NCBI GenBank assembly: GCA_036898135.1
Contig: CM072511.1
Location: forward strand, 25,392,968 to 25,456,967
Origin: Oncomelania hupensis
Taxonomy: Eukaryota > Mollusca > Gastropoda > Littorinimorpha > Pomatiopsidae
DNA: 64,000 nucleotides
Direction of reading: 5' to 3'
Each line of letters begins with the position of its first letter. The first letter of the stretch is position 1. Position numbers and translations under genes: made by a program. Below are positions 46,458 to 57,917 of this stretch, piece by piece. The notes beneath the pieces are model-generated. The model was given only the letters and a program-made list of their open reading frames with translations, searched no databases and was not told where the DNA came from.

Positions 46458-48364
46458 TAATAACCATAAACAAAAAAATCAATGTTTTTTTCTCTCATTT
46501 AAATCATGGGGATGACAACAGGACACTGCCTTCAAATTGTCAAACTAAATCAACCCTTCAACAACAACAAAAATGGCTAAAGGTAAACATTGAATGTGAT
46601 GCATTGTAAACAAATTCCTTTCATTTACGTGTGAGTGCACATCGTGAAGTTATGCATAATAATTAGCCCTCCCCACATCCTTTGATTCATAACCGCGCCC
46701 AAATTTAAACCACCATCCCTAATTCTACTCAAAGGGGCCCTCATTTTGTTTGTGTTTATCCCACTGAAATAACTTTCCCCCCTCCCCCTCCCCTATAATC
46801 TGCGCCCTTCCTACCCGATGTAAACACAAAGGTGCACGTTTGAATTACTTAGAGAACTAAATACAGTTTTAATGTAGAAATAAAGGCACTTAAAAGGACC
46901 TGTCGTTGAAACGTTTCTTTCTCTGTTTTACGTGCGTGTGCCCGTGTTTTTTTTTTGTCGCACAGGAATAGCTTTCTCTATAGCCACTATGAACGCTCTT
47001 TTCCTTCCTACCCGCATAGGTAAACATCCGCCACTTGCTTGAATTAATTACATATATTAGAACGCAATGCCTTTTTTTTAAAATTTACAAATGAACATTG
47101 AAATTTAACGTCTACATCCACCATTGGCGATATGGCAGTCGGGGATAACCATCCCAGAGAGGAAGGGGTGAGGGCCTAACAACACTGAACCATCAAAGCA
47201 AATCATACTGCTAAGACGGACAGTGAAAATGACCACATTTTATCTTGCCCACCGCGAGATTCGAAACAGGGTTCATCGGTGTGCCAATAAATGAATGAAA
47301 GAGTAACACAACGCAAATACTTTTTGGGGGGAGTTAATATTACATTAAATTATATACATAAATAAATATACACGCTGCCGCACCCAGAATGACAAGAATA
47401 ACAATAAAAGCAGAAGACGATTATAAATTCATTTGTAGCACTCTGCAATCTCTCAAAGGCCGTATCGTATGCCAAGATGAAAGAAACGCAAAAGACCCAT
47501 CTCTTCTCACCCATCCAATGCTAACAGGTTCTCTGGTAGGAGTGATAATGGAAAATAAGGAGGGCTGGACCACAGAGAGTGAAACTAAGCATACCTGGTA
47601 GTACTTTACTTCGTAAAGCAATATTTTAAAATAAAAAATATTACAACGACGCTCCAAACAGCAAAAATGAGATAGGTGATTATATTTTAGACAATTTGCA
47701 ATTAAACCTGATTATGTTACAACGGAAACTTGTTAGCACCAATGTAAACTCTTTAAAAAAAAAAAAATGTACGCCGATGTAAACTTTAAAAAAAAAATTA
47801 ACATTTATTTTTAGTTATTAAGCTATGATTTTTACAGCGCCTGTCTTCGCATAACCTAAAAGCCAAGTAGTTCAATTATTTCATATAAAAGTTTCCTACA
47901 CTTCATGATATTGGAAGATTTGTTTTAAAGGCAGATGACTTCTTTTTTTTAAATAGAAAGTTCATGTTACTTTATCCTTTACAAGGAAATGCTGCTTTTA
48001 TAAATCTAAAAGAACAGAATTTTACTTCAAATAGTCCGCATAGTGTACTTTTAAGGTATACCCATTATCAGAGAAATGTTTTCCTACAGAAAATGAGAAG
48101 AACACCTCATCTCTGACCATTTTCACTAGCTTTTTAATGATCTTATGATCTGGCAATGTATAACAAATAACAATATACTTAATTCATCGTCCACATCGGT
48201 AATATAAGTTATTTCCTATGCACTGGAACAATGAACGACTAAGTATGTATTGGAACAATGAACCACTAAGTATTTGAATACATTGTCGCGCATATCTATT
48301 AATCCAATGCATTTCGTTGTAGCTTTCTGATATATGTTATTATAACGTGCCTACGTCATCTCAC
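46458..48364. other. Intron sequence; nothing recognised
   Basis: AT-rich. No repeat family or supported ORF up to the HDAC exon. Confidence 0.5.
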
Positions 48365-48522
48365 CTTTATATGTTCCTGGAGCTGCTTTTCGTGCTCTTG
48401 CTCCAGTTGCTGTCGTTGTTGCTGGTACTGATGGAGCAGAAGCTGCTGCTGCAGCTGCTGCTGCTGCTTGAGGGACGCCAGCTGTTGCTGAAGATGCTGG
48501 TCCCCCATGTCGCTGGATCCAC
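48365..48522 (-). CDS. HDAC4: Class IIa HDAC exon: Gln-rich oligomerisation domain
   Basis: This 158-nt exon follows an acceptor ending ttgttcttcag and ends at donor gtgag. It begins with two bases completing a codon and ends in phase 0. The frame reads SSDMGDQHLQQQLASLKQ and finishes HEKQLQEHIK. It corresponds to the glutamine-rich N-terminal helix of HDAC4, whose human version, as I recall, has the block QLQQELLALKQ and ends HEAQLHEHIK. That helix mediates self-association and partner binding. The other open frames across it are Ser- or Ala-repeat shadows. The preceding exon was not found to the right. The last 63 nt are closely similar to the separate exon at 32914-32976. Confidence 0.9.
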
Positions 48523-48702
48523 CTGAAGAACAAACGGATAAAGACACACGTTAGAAATGAAATGCTATGGTGTTTGTTGTTGTTGAAGTTAGTTAAACCT
48601 GTTTCTTTAAGAAATGTAATACTGTCATCTATATTGTTATACTTGGCAAAGATAGCCAACGTAGTATTTTACAATAGTAGTTACAGCAAGATATGACGGC
48701 CC

Positions 48703-49145
48703 ACTAGCGCCAAAACACGATAATTACAAATATCGTGGGATCATTACAAAAATCATGGGATACTTACAAATATTAAGGGATAATTACAATTATCATTGAA
48801 AAAGTACAAATATCTTCGCGTTATCCTGTTTAGTATTCAGTTTGGGCAAGCAATCCGCCTGAAAATGCGCCAAAACCTAAAATTGTAATGATCACATAAT
48901 AATTGCAATTTTCACTTGAAAATAAAATTTGTGCGTGATCATGTTTAATTCTGGCTAGCGCCAAAACCTGCATTTATAATTTTCACTAGATAATTAAAAT
49001 TTTTGCGTGATCATGCTTAATTCTGGCTAGCGCCAAAACCTGCATTTACAGGTATCAGTGATAATTGTAATTAAGACGTAATCTGCGTAATTATCATATA
49101 CAACTGTCTACTAACGCCAAAACCTGATAATTACAAATATCATGG
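48703..49145. repeat. Degenerate tandem repeat around GCGCCAAAACCTG
   Basis: CTAGCGCCAAAAC-like segments start at 48703, about 48863, 48955, 49027 and 49111. Between them AATTACAAATATC and GCGTGATCATGNTTAATTCTGG recur. Spacing varies from 72 to 160 bp. It lies in the intron just upstream of the HDAC exon at 48365-48522. Confidence 0.75.
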
Positions 49146-49369
49146 TTAAGGGTGTGTAAAGGAAAGAAGCTTTGAGAAAAGGAATGTGTAATACAAAGCA
49201 TTAATCAGACCCACGATCCTTTGTTAGGCCAACAAGCCCCCACCTCTTCCCCCCCTCCCTCTTCTCTTCGCTTCCCACCCCCCTAACCACTATATTGTCA
49301 AAGGTAGTAGCAACATCAACACACCATTTCAAATGTTTTAAATACACTATCAATATATAGCATCCAGTA

Positions 49370-49371
<2 letters not shown>
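49146..49371. other. Intron or flanking sequence; nothing recognised
   Basis: C/T-rich patch near 49245-49290, otherwise plain. Confidence 0.5.

Positions 49372-49442
<71 letters not shown>
49372..49442. repeat. (ATT)n microsatellite
   Basis: About 23 perfect triplets. Confidence 0.95.
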
Positions 49443-49445
<3 letters not shown>

Positions 49446-50440
49446 AAAAGTGTAATCAACACGTCAAAAAATAATTATTTCGACTAGTTACCCCATTCCC
49501 ATAAAAATCAAATGATCGCCATCTTCACATTTTGGTTTGATCAAATGCGCTGCACCTGTTTCCTACCACCTGTATCACTCATTCGTACTCTCCTTCATTA
49601 CTCCACCCACCCCACCCCCTTCCTTACTGCTCCCTCTTCCATACCTCACCTCCCCCGTCCCCAAATGCACACTGTTTTGAATAGGAAAGCGTGGCCTGGG
49701 TGTATGTTATAGCTCGTGATGTATTTCCACGCCTCTGTACTGACGTAAGTCCTCTAATGAGGGCCAACTAATGAACGCGTGTGACCTGAATTTTTGTCAC
49801 ACAAACAACACTAGGTGTGTGATGCATGACCTCTCCCCCTGTGTTTGCTTTTACTAGTGCATGCGCACAGCCCCTTCTCGGCCCCTATAACCAATATAGC
49901 CTATAGGTCTTTCCCGTTGTTCAATTTTAATTGCACCCGCCACTTCACGAGGACTCCCAAAACGCATATAACCCAATAACGTGCGTGCATCTCTCTTCGG
50001 TTGTTTTCCAAAAATATACATGTCTTCCCGACTCTCCAAACACTTCACACATTTTATGTGAAACAATACAGATTTGGAATGACAACGGCCTCGTCGTCCC
50101 CTTACACTGAATTAGGCAGCACATAATTCACAGATATTTAGGTCTCTCCTATTCTCCAAAACAATACGATTGCTTTATTTATATGGGGACAATTAATATT
50201 AATTTGAATGGCAATACGCTATCCGTTAGGTCTAGAATGTGGCAACCATAGCCCAGTAGTAAGTGCTGCAGGCCCCATGCAGTTATTATCAGAAGGGGTA
50301 AAAAAATGGGGAATTAATTGCAAGTGCAAATAATTACTTACAATATAGGCTACGGAGCTAGAAGGTTCCTTTTTACTATAACTGTTTCCTCTTTAATTTT
50401 TAAAATATTTTTGACACTTTATTGTTCCTTTTTATCAGGA
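49443..50440. other. No gene seen
   Basis: Mixed-composition sequence. The short ORFs near 49512 and 49854 carry no recognised motif and no splice context. Confidence 0.5.
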
Positions 50441-50512
50441 AATTCTGGGCCGCCTCCCCTGGGGACGGCGTAGTTGCAGCCTGTGGCGCGCCCAAACCCA
50501 ACCTACCTCTTA
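50441..50512 (-). mobile_element. SINE 3'-part fragment (same family as 30195-30500)
   Basis: The reverse complement reads aggtaggttgggtttgggcg, cgccacaggctgcaactacg, matching 30410-30445 apart from a few changes. Confidence 0.7.
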
Positions 50513-50963
50513 TTAGCAGTACCAATCAAAGTAAATTAATGACAAAACGGCAACCGAAGTGAACTAATCAACAAACGCTAATCCCACGGGCTTGGCTTGC
50601 AACCTAACGGCCCTAAAATACTTAAGAGTTTGGATTTGCCAAAAGTTAAAAACGAAAGTCTTTGGTAAAGGGCTATTGAAGAACGATTATAATAGTGACA
50701 ATAATGTGTTTGGAAAGAAATTCCTGACAAAACATCCAGTCTGAATAATTCTTAATCTTTGCATTACGTGACAAATCACAATTTATAATAAATCGGAGAC
50801 ATATCCCACGTGATTCTCTGGCAAGGAAATACCCAGCACGCCGACCCCTCTCCACTCCACTATCCCCGCTCGGTATTCTGCCCCCCACCCCCTTAACCTA
50901 AATCCCCCTATCTCCCCCTCCCTCTCTCTCCCCCTCCCTCCCTCCCTCTCTCTCTCTCTCTCT

Positions 50964-51013
<50 letters not shown>

Positions 51014-51171
51014 TCATAAAGTGGATTTTTTCATTTAAGAAGAGGATTTTTTTTTTAATAAAGTGTATTATCGCGCAACAATATTTCTTACAGGTTGTAG
51101 ACCCGTATCGTTTAGTTTCACAAATAAGAGAATACTCAAAATTGTGTGTTAATTTCGCTTTTAAACGGCTA
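50513..51171. other. No gene seen; (CT)n tract
   Basis: A C/T-rich stretch at 50900-51008 ends in about 17 CT units. The rest is unique. Confidence 0.6.
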
Positions 51172-51490
51172 AAACATATAAAATGCCTAATTGCTAAATA
51201 ATAACAGCATTGGAAGCCCTAGTGACTACCTGACAGAAAGCGTCCAATATTCCCAAGCTGATCCAACAGACCTCACAAACAAATAAGGAGTCTTGTCCCA
51301 GAAGAGTTTTCAAGAAAAAAAGGTAGGTGACTGGTCTAGCGAAGATGAAAACAGTATAGCAGATTGATAGAACAGAGCAGGAATGAGAAAGAGCAAATGA
51401 GAAAGACAGCGACAGTGGGAATTTAAAGCACTACATTTCCAGAAAGTGGGGATACTATTTATACTGAAACCCCCGGCACCTCAACGGGGG
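51172..51490 (-). mobile_element. 0.58-kb element, 5' part
   Basis: Matches 23565-23873: atgcctaattgctaaataat, ggaagccctagtgactacct, the ggtaggtgactggtctagcg block and the shared end ccggcacctcaacggggg. The 3' third is absent. Confidence 0.82.
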
Positions 51491-52234
51491 CACTTCAAAA
51501 TTACGAGACATTATTACCTGTAGGGCGATACCACCCACGTATACACACACGCACGCACGTTACCCACCCACTCACTCACACAGGAAAGAGATATTAGAAA
51601 CAAAGGAAAAACAATTGCCCACTTTCTGCCTAAAGTGTGTACAACACATCAATCAAACTGAAAAGAAGAAGAAGAAGAAAAAGCAACAACACGAAAATGA
51701 GGAAGTCTGCAAACATTTGGGTTAGAGTGCGGAGGCCGACCGGTTGACAGAATCGGTGAAATAATGGATTGACTCCACAAAGAGCTACAAGTACGATTCT
51801 TTCCGGGTGGTGCCTCCTATGAATCTACAGTAATTACACATCGACATATTCCTCACGACTATCTCAGATCGGCTTGTCTGCAGTGATAACGGCACTGCAT
51901 CGGCGTTGTAAGTCTCAAGATTCCCTGGTAGTGCAAAAATCGTTCTAACGAGCCAAGATAATCTCAGATCTAGTCCGTAATGATCATGAACAATGAAGCG
52001 GCACTGAATTTCTCGAGAAATCCTGGTAGCGCCAATCTCCTGACAACAAGGATATTTTTTGTTGCGAAATTCTGGCAATGCTGACTTTAAAGAAATCGTT
52101 AATAGTATTATTATGATGATGATGGTGTCAACTTGTTTACGCGCACAACTCCACGCTGGCAGCATGCTCATGGCGCCCCTCTCCCCCCCCCCCTTCCCTC
52201 CCCTCTGCCCCCCCCCCCTCTACCAAAAAAAAAA
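51491..52234. other. No gene seen
   Basis: Holds a short GAA run (51663-51680) and C-runs at 52186-52221. The minus ORF at 51785-52171 has no recognised motif. Confidence 0.5.
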
Positions 52235-52248
52235 GTTAATTGTTGCAA

Positions 52249-53615
52249 TTAGAGGAACAAGTGCGCTTTTTGAAGCTGTCCACTGTGACCACATTTCTCA
52301 GGAGGGAAGGCATTCCACAGCACGGGCCCAGAATGGGAGAAAGCTCTATAACCTAGTGACTCCTTTTTGTGACCGTCAACACTCGGCGTCTTAAGCATAG
52401 ACTGAGGAAGATCGAAGCTGCCTTTGTGGAGAATAATGTCCTGAAGATATGAAGGTGCCGTCAGCTCATTAAGGCATTTGAAGCAGAGAGAAAGAATCTT
52501 ATGATCAAGTCGCTGCTTGGCAGGAAGCCAGTGACGCTCACGTAATACAGGGGAGATGTGTTCTCTCTGTCTCGTTTGTGTGACTATTCGTGCAGCAGTA
52601 TTCATGACACGCTTCAGACGATCCAGATGCTTGTCATGGAGACCCCAGAGGCAACTACTGCCATAGTCCAGCCTGGACAAAATAAGGGCGACAGCAATGG
52701 ATTTGGCTGCCCTAAGCGCAATTTACCAATGCAGCGTAGGTGAAAGTAACAACCCTTAACAACTGCATTAACATGCTGTTCCATTGATAGAGAAACATCG
52801 ATCACAATGCCAAGGTCTCCGATGGTTGATGAAAACGGAACGGTACACTCTCACACACACAGACTATCCACTGCGACTAGATCAAGTTTATTCTTTGGGG
52901 CAAAGAGGAGGGCTTCAGTCTTGTCCTCATTCAATTTCAACAGATTATGGGACATCCAAGTTTTCACTTCATTGCAATAGGACTCCATCTTCGTTACCAT
53001 CTCTGAGGCAGAAATATTATCTGGGCGGAACGAACTGTACAGACCAGAGTCATCCGCGAATAGTTGCCTTCCACTATCATGCTTTTCTATTATGCGTCCT
53101 AGTTGTGTAGTATGGAAAAGAGCACAGGGCCCAGTACGGAATCCTGTGGAACACTGCATGACAGCTCGCTGAAATCAGATGGTGCATCCCGTATAAAGAC
53201 ATGCTGGAATCTGTCTTACAGGTAAGACTGGAACCACTGATACACACAGCAATCCAGGCCAAACTTCTTGGGAAGTCTATTTAAAAGAAGACGATGGTCG
53301 ATAGTGTCACAAGCGGCACATAAATCCAACATGATAAGGAGAGAGAGGTCACCACGATCTGCGGCACAAAGGATGTCATTCAGAACCCGAAGCACCGCTA
53401 TTTCTGTGGAATAGCCAGGCCTATACTCAGATTAAACCTTGTCCAGCAACTGATGCTGATACACATGGCCAACAAGTTGACCTACAACAACCCGCTCAAG
53501 TAGCTTGGAGAGATAGGGGAGATTGGAAACGGGCCTGTAGTTTTTTGGGATGGTAGGGTCCAACTTTAGTTTCTTTCAGGAGTGGCCGAATCACTGCCGT
53601 CTTCAAAGCGTAAGA
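52249..53615 (-). pseudogene. LINE reverse transcriptase and C-terminal domain, frameshifted
   Basis: Across frames the RT signature blocks are readable: NYRPVSNLPYLSKLLERVVV, a GYSTEIAVLRVLNDIL helix, LLIMLDLCA-CDTIDH, FADDSGLYSS (catalytic Asp pair, 52851-53159) and NLLKLNEDKTEALLF. Then, at 52249-52680, come SRLDYGSSCLWGLHDKHLDR, a REHISPVLRERHWLP block and the AFSHSGPVLWNAFP tail. In the usual motif AAFDTIDH the region reads with a substitution (CDTIDH). Confidence 0.85.
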
Positions 53616-54254
53616 CTACTGTTGTAGTATGACTGGCAGCAGAAGATCCAGATTATCCAGCACAATACTAGTTGGTATGAGGTCAACACTCGCATACGTA
53701 AGTTTAGACCTGGTGATAATCTTGTGCAGATGATCTTCAGAAACAGGCCTAAACGCTGAGAAAACTTCGCCAGTGAACGCAGAGGATTCATGATAGACAT
53801 TACTGTGCAGAGAATTAGCATTACTTTCTGATAGTTCATCTCTAATTTCCTGAATTTTCTGAGTGAAGTATTGAGCGAGGGCGCTAGCTGCTTTGTCATT
53901 GCTCAAGTTTGGAAGTATTGGAACCTTAACATTGTTACCCAAAAGCCTGTTCACAATTCCAAACGTTTTCTTTGGATCCGAGGACGCTGCATCGACTTTG
54001 GCCTGAACACTGGTACACTTCGTCTGACAATGACCTAAAAACTGGTTACGAGCTTTTCGGTATAAATCTTTATGGACTTCCAGACCAGTTCTACGGAACT
54101 GACCTTCAGCACGACGACGCGCTTCCTTCGCCTTTCTCACTTCTGCAGTGTACCATGAACAGTCGGTCCGCACTGGCACTCGTTTTACAACCAAATGTGC
54201 ATATTTGTCTAGTATGGAGCTGAGAGTGTCATTAATGATTATAAAGACCAACAC
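53616..54254 (-). pseudogene. LINE linker between endonuclease and RT
   Basis: A 212-codon open stretch beginning near KRVPVRTDCSWYTAEVRKAK and containing EARRRAEGQFRRTGLEVHKD. It continues to a segment ending TSIVLDNLDLLLPVILQQ that leads into RT motif 1. It is the longest intact part of the element. Confidence 0.85.
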
Positions 54255-54418
54255 ATTCTGACACCTCAGATGGTGTAATCAAAAGCAACTCTTTCTTGAG
54301 ATCTTAGCAAAATCCATCAACATCCAATCCTTTGATGTTCCTGCATTTTATTTCCATTTTCGGTGTCTTAAAGTCTCAAAGAGAAGGCAATAAAGAAATG
54401 GTCTGGGAGTTGCATGTC

Positions 54419-55351
54419 CTAAACACTGACATAATAAATAAAACTGGGGACAAGTTTGACTAACCACAATCCATTCCAGGAATGACCACGTTCATGTGTA
54501 GGCACAGCGATCAATTGAGGCATATCCAGCAGCCTTCTAAACTGTTTAGTGTCTGAATTTCTCCTGTCATCCCAATGAACATTAAAGTCTCCAATCACCA
54601 CAAGTTTTTGAGTCCTAGCAGCAGTGTTTGAAATAAAAGGAAAAAATTCCCCTCGAAAATAAACGTTTGTGTACTTATTTTTCTTTTTGTTATCTGGGAG
54701 GATGGTAGATACAGACAAAACGAACATTTTGGGATCCCAATGACAGAGTAAAGTCAGCACTTTCAAACTTATAGAAAGTTCTAGTAGGGCACAAAATCAA
54801 AGTTACATCACTTTTATAAATTATAGCTTTACTCCCTCCATCTCTAACAGTACGTGGGTGGTTGATGAATGAATGACCAACTGGGGTCATTGACGCAATG
54901 GTCACTCATCCCTCTTTTCCTTCAATCAAGTCTCTATCAGCACCAAAAAATCGGGCAGCTTCTTCTCCACCAAGCGGTCACAGATATCATCACTCTTGTT
55001 TCCTGCTGACTGTACATTCCTCAGTTCCATAATTATGCAATCTCTTGTAGCACAACCTCTTCTTCTTCCACCCCTCACAGCTCTAACTGTTCTTTTCTTT
55101 ACTAGTCCTAATTCTCTGCATCTAGAGAGCACATCACCATTTAATACACAATTATTTGCTGCATCAAAGAGTCTCAAATTTTCTGCACTGTAAGCAACAC
55201 AGTCATTTTCACCAAGGTGAGTAGAGTTCAGAGTGCCAGCAATAACAATCGGCCAACGTAAATAATGATCAAAGTCAGACACCAAGAAATTCCACCAAAA
55301 TTCCATCTGTTCAAGAATGTCTACAATTTTTACATCACCGGAATTTGTCAA
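54419..55351 (-). pseudogene. LINE endonuclease region, frameshifted
   Basis: Three minus-strand frames carry successive parts. At 54926-55351 the first domain has ENLRLFDAANNCVLNGDVLS, an Arg-rich stretch and DICDRLVEKKLPDFLVLIET, where the ET is the usual catalytic Glu position. At 54690-54905 come SFINHPRTVRDGGSKAIIYK and RFVCIYHPPR. At 54419-54766 is LVVIGDFNVHWDD, with the GDFN-H-D catalytic motif. Frameshifts separate the parts. Confidence 0.82.
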
Positions 55352-55470
55352 GATTCCATGTGCACCAACTTAACCAAAGAAATGTTTGATAAAATAACAA
55401 AAAGCACAAAAAGATCTATGCCAGAGCAATGAAGTGCTGCCTATTGAGGGCATGATCGCTCAACTCACCG

Positions 55471-55881
55471 TCACTTTACAATAAAGGCATCCCACGCAGG
55501 GGACGCTGAGGCTATACTCTAATTTATCGAACCCCCGTTTACAAAAACAAAATAAAATATAAACATCATTAGAAAATATCAACAAAACACACACATATAA
55601 AAATAAAAATGCATACTTTGCTAAATAATAATATCATAGGAAGCCCTAGTGACCATTTGGCAAAAAGCGTCCAATATTCCCAAGCCGAACCAACAGACCT
55701 TATAAACAAATAAGTTTTTGACGAGTTTTTAAGAAATTAAAATATGTAGGTGACTGATCATGTAGCGAAGACAGTATAGTAAATTGATAGAACAGATTAG
55801 GAATGAGAAAAGCAGCGACAGTGGGAATTTAAAGCACTAAATTTCCAGAAAGTGGAAAAAAAAAACGGCACCCCCACGAGG
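55471..55881 (-). mobile_element. 0.58-kb element, nearly complete, head-to-head partner at 5' end
   Basis: Matches 56965-57411 and 23430-23873: tttacaataaaggcatccca, cgaacccccgtttacaaaaa, ggaagccctagtgacca and atttccagaaagtgg. Its 3' tail is missing at the LINE boundary. Its 5' end runs into the inverted copy of the same terminus (see 55841-55939). Confidence 0.82.
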
Positions 55882-55939
55882 AGGGTTCTGAGAACCCCCC
55901 TCGTAGGGGTGCCGGGGGTTTCCCCACTTTTTGGAAATT
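55841..55939. repeat. Inverted repeat made of two 0.58-kb element 5' ends
   Basis: The left arm (atttccagaaagtgg ... cggcacccccacgaggaggg) is followed by its near-exact reverse complement (aacccccctcgtaggggtgc, cgggggtttccccacttttt). About 22 of 24 bases pair in the inner arm and 14 of 15 in the outer arm. The centre is GGTTCTGAGAACC at 55885-55897. Only the start of the second copy is present. Confidence 0.85.
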
Positions 55940-55945
55940 ACTTCT

Positions 55946-56228
55946 GAGCAATTATAGTTTTGTTAGAGCTATCATGATCTGTGCGTGCCCTGAAAAGAAA
56001 AGAGAAAACTAGTAGAACTCATGAAAATAGAAGGATAGCGGACCGATTAAAATTAACAGAGCATAATTTTAACTATAATTATACAGAATGAGCATAATTT
56101 TAACTCATAATTATACTCAAGTAATGGCAATTGGCAAAAGTAATTGCCTTTGGGGTTAAGGAGGAGCAGTAGGAAATATAAGCGCACAGGCAAAAAGGTA
56201 CTGTAAGTAGATGCATCACATCTAGCAA
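55946..56228. other. No gene seen
   Basis: AT-rich. A local duplication (gcataattttaactataatt at 56061 and again near 56090) is the only structure. Confidence 0.5.
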
Positions 56229-56244
56229 CACGTAGCAGTAGTAA

Positions 56245-56310
<66 letters not shown>

Positions 56311-56311
56311 G
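56229..56311. repeat. (AGT)n microsatellite
   Basis: About 27 AGT triplets, then GAA/AAC triplets to 56355. Confidence 0.95.
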
Positions 56312-56355
56312 GAGAAGGAGAAGAAGAACAAGAAAAACAACAACAACAACAACAA

Positions 56356-56815
56356 TAAAAATTTAATGACGATGCTTTATTTTCGATTTTTCATTTATGG
56401 TGGATTCTAGGAAAATTGGTATTAAAGAAGACGGAAATTACTTTTTTTATTTTTATAATTAGTTTGTATTTTGAACTTTAGATTGCATCTAACACCTTCT
56501 AAATTATTAATCATCAGCAGCATTACGTTTATTATGATGATTTTAAAAAAATCATTTTTATTAGTATTATTACGTTCATATAACAGAACATAATCAACGT
56601 GGTTGCGCCGCTAGGGGAAGACAAGACAAGACAGGACAAGCGTGTAAACTATATACATGCAGTCTTTATATATTACAAAAAACGTTTTCCCGCAGAACCA
56701 TAAAGCATCGTGAAGGTTTCCGCGTTCATAAAGTTAACTGATGACGTGGTGATTCCCCCTTTTAAACCCCCGCCCAAACAAGATGGCTTTTCTGCCCTGA
56801 AGAAAGAAGAGAGAA
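56356..56815. other. No gene seen
   Basis: AT-rich. It includes a CAAGATGGCTTT context at 56779-56790 (YY1-like AAGATGGC) and no supported ORF. Confidence 0.45.
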
Positions 56816-56825
56816 ATATGGCGGA

Positions 56826-57411
56826 TATTACATTACATTACATTACATGATTATTGCTTTAGGTCCAGCGGACTCTTCCGAGCCAAATCAGGACCGGACA
56901 ACCCCTGATCCGCATAAAAGATCTGCCGAAACAACCCTAGTGGTAAAATTGAAAGCTCTCCACCAGCCAGTCACTTTACAATAAAGACATTCCACGCAGT
57001 GGACGCTGAGGCTGTACACTAATTTATCGAACCCCCGTTTACAAAAACAAAATAGAATACAATCATTATAAATTATCAACAAAACACATATATATATAAA
57101 ATGCCTACATTGCTAAATAATAACATCATAGGAAGCCCTAGCGACCACCTGGCAGAAAGCGTCCAATATTCCCAAGCTGATCCAACAGACCTCATACACA
57201 AATAAGGAGTCTTGTCCCGGAATAGTTTTCAAGAAAAAAGGTAGGTGACTGGTCTAGCGAAGAAGAAGATAGTATAGCAGATTGATAGAACAGAGCAGGA
57301 ATGAGAAAGAGCAAATGAGAAAGACAGCAACAGTGGGAATTTAAAGCACTACATTTCCAGAAAGTGGGGATACTATTTATACTGAAACCCCCGGCACCCC
57401 AACGGGGGTAT
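56826..57411 (-). mobile_element. 0.58-kb non-autonomous element, full-length, 10-bp TSD
   Basis: A full copy flanked by ATATGGCGGA at 56816-56825 and 57412-57421. In its sense it starts at the same GGGTGCCGGGGGTTTCAGTA terminus as the copy at 23293-23873, carries TATAAATAG about 30 bp in, and ends GGTCCTGATTTGGCTCGGAA, GTCCGCTGGACC, then AATAATCATGTAATGTAATG. Both full copies have the same 5' end, so this is the real element boundary and not random truncation. Confidence 0.88.
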
Positions 57412-57421
57412 ATATGGCGGA

Positions 57422-57838
57422 CGGAAGAAAGAAGAAGACATGGAGACTTGTCTACCTATAAATAACAGAATGGAAAGTGAAGATGAGGGTAGGGGTGGGG
57501 AGAAAGGGCGGAGGAGGGAGAGAAAGAAGATTAGGAGTATGAAAGATTATAGGAGAGAGGGGCAAATAAAGAAATGTCCACAGGTACATATTTTGGTATG
57601 CAAAACAACAACAACAATAACAACAACAACAAAACATTCATACAATTTACAAACATACAAAATAACTTGAAGAAATATGTCAACATGTCAGGCAGCACGT
57701 GAGCACTGTCTGAAAAACACAAAACAACTAAAGCAGAATAAACAAACTTAAAACCCCAAAACTAGACAAACAAACATTTCAACACCTGAAAGAAAGACCT
57801 GGAGGAACGAGAAACTAACAAGATAAACAAACAGCAAC

Positions 57839-57845
<7 letters not shown>
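57422..57845. other. No gene seen; (CAA)-rich patch
   Basis: Purine-rich, with an imperfect (CAA)n at 57604-57633. Confidence 0.5.

Positions 57846-57916
<71 letters not shown>
57846..57916. repeat. (GA)n microsatellite
   Basis: About 35 GA units. Confidence 0.95.

Positions 57917-57917
<1 letters not shown>

Larger units (their letters stand above)
52235..55440 (-). mobile_element. Nearly full-length CR1/L2-like LINE, broken
   Basis: About 3.2 kb in one orientation with parts in order: endonuclease start (ELRNVQSAGNKSDDICDRLV), endonuclease core with VVIGDFNVHWDD, linker, RT (NYRPVSNLP, FADDSGLYSS) and the C-terminal motif GYRAFSHSGPVLWNAFP. Frames change repeatedly, so it is inactive, but the order is complete. 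It lies in the HDAC gene's orientation and, if the first HDAC exons are further right, inside an intron. The 3' end lies near 52235. The 5' end abuts a partial 0.58-kb element. Confidence 0.88.

Noticed and set aside
48351..48659. Ala- and Ser-rich ORFs over the coiled-coil exon
   Set aside because: Out-of-frame readings of CAG/CTG-rich coding DNA; the Gln frame matches HDAC4.
52558..54223. Plus-strand ORFs across the CR1/L2-like LINE
   Set aside because: Shadows of the minus-strand LINE coding sequence.
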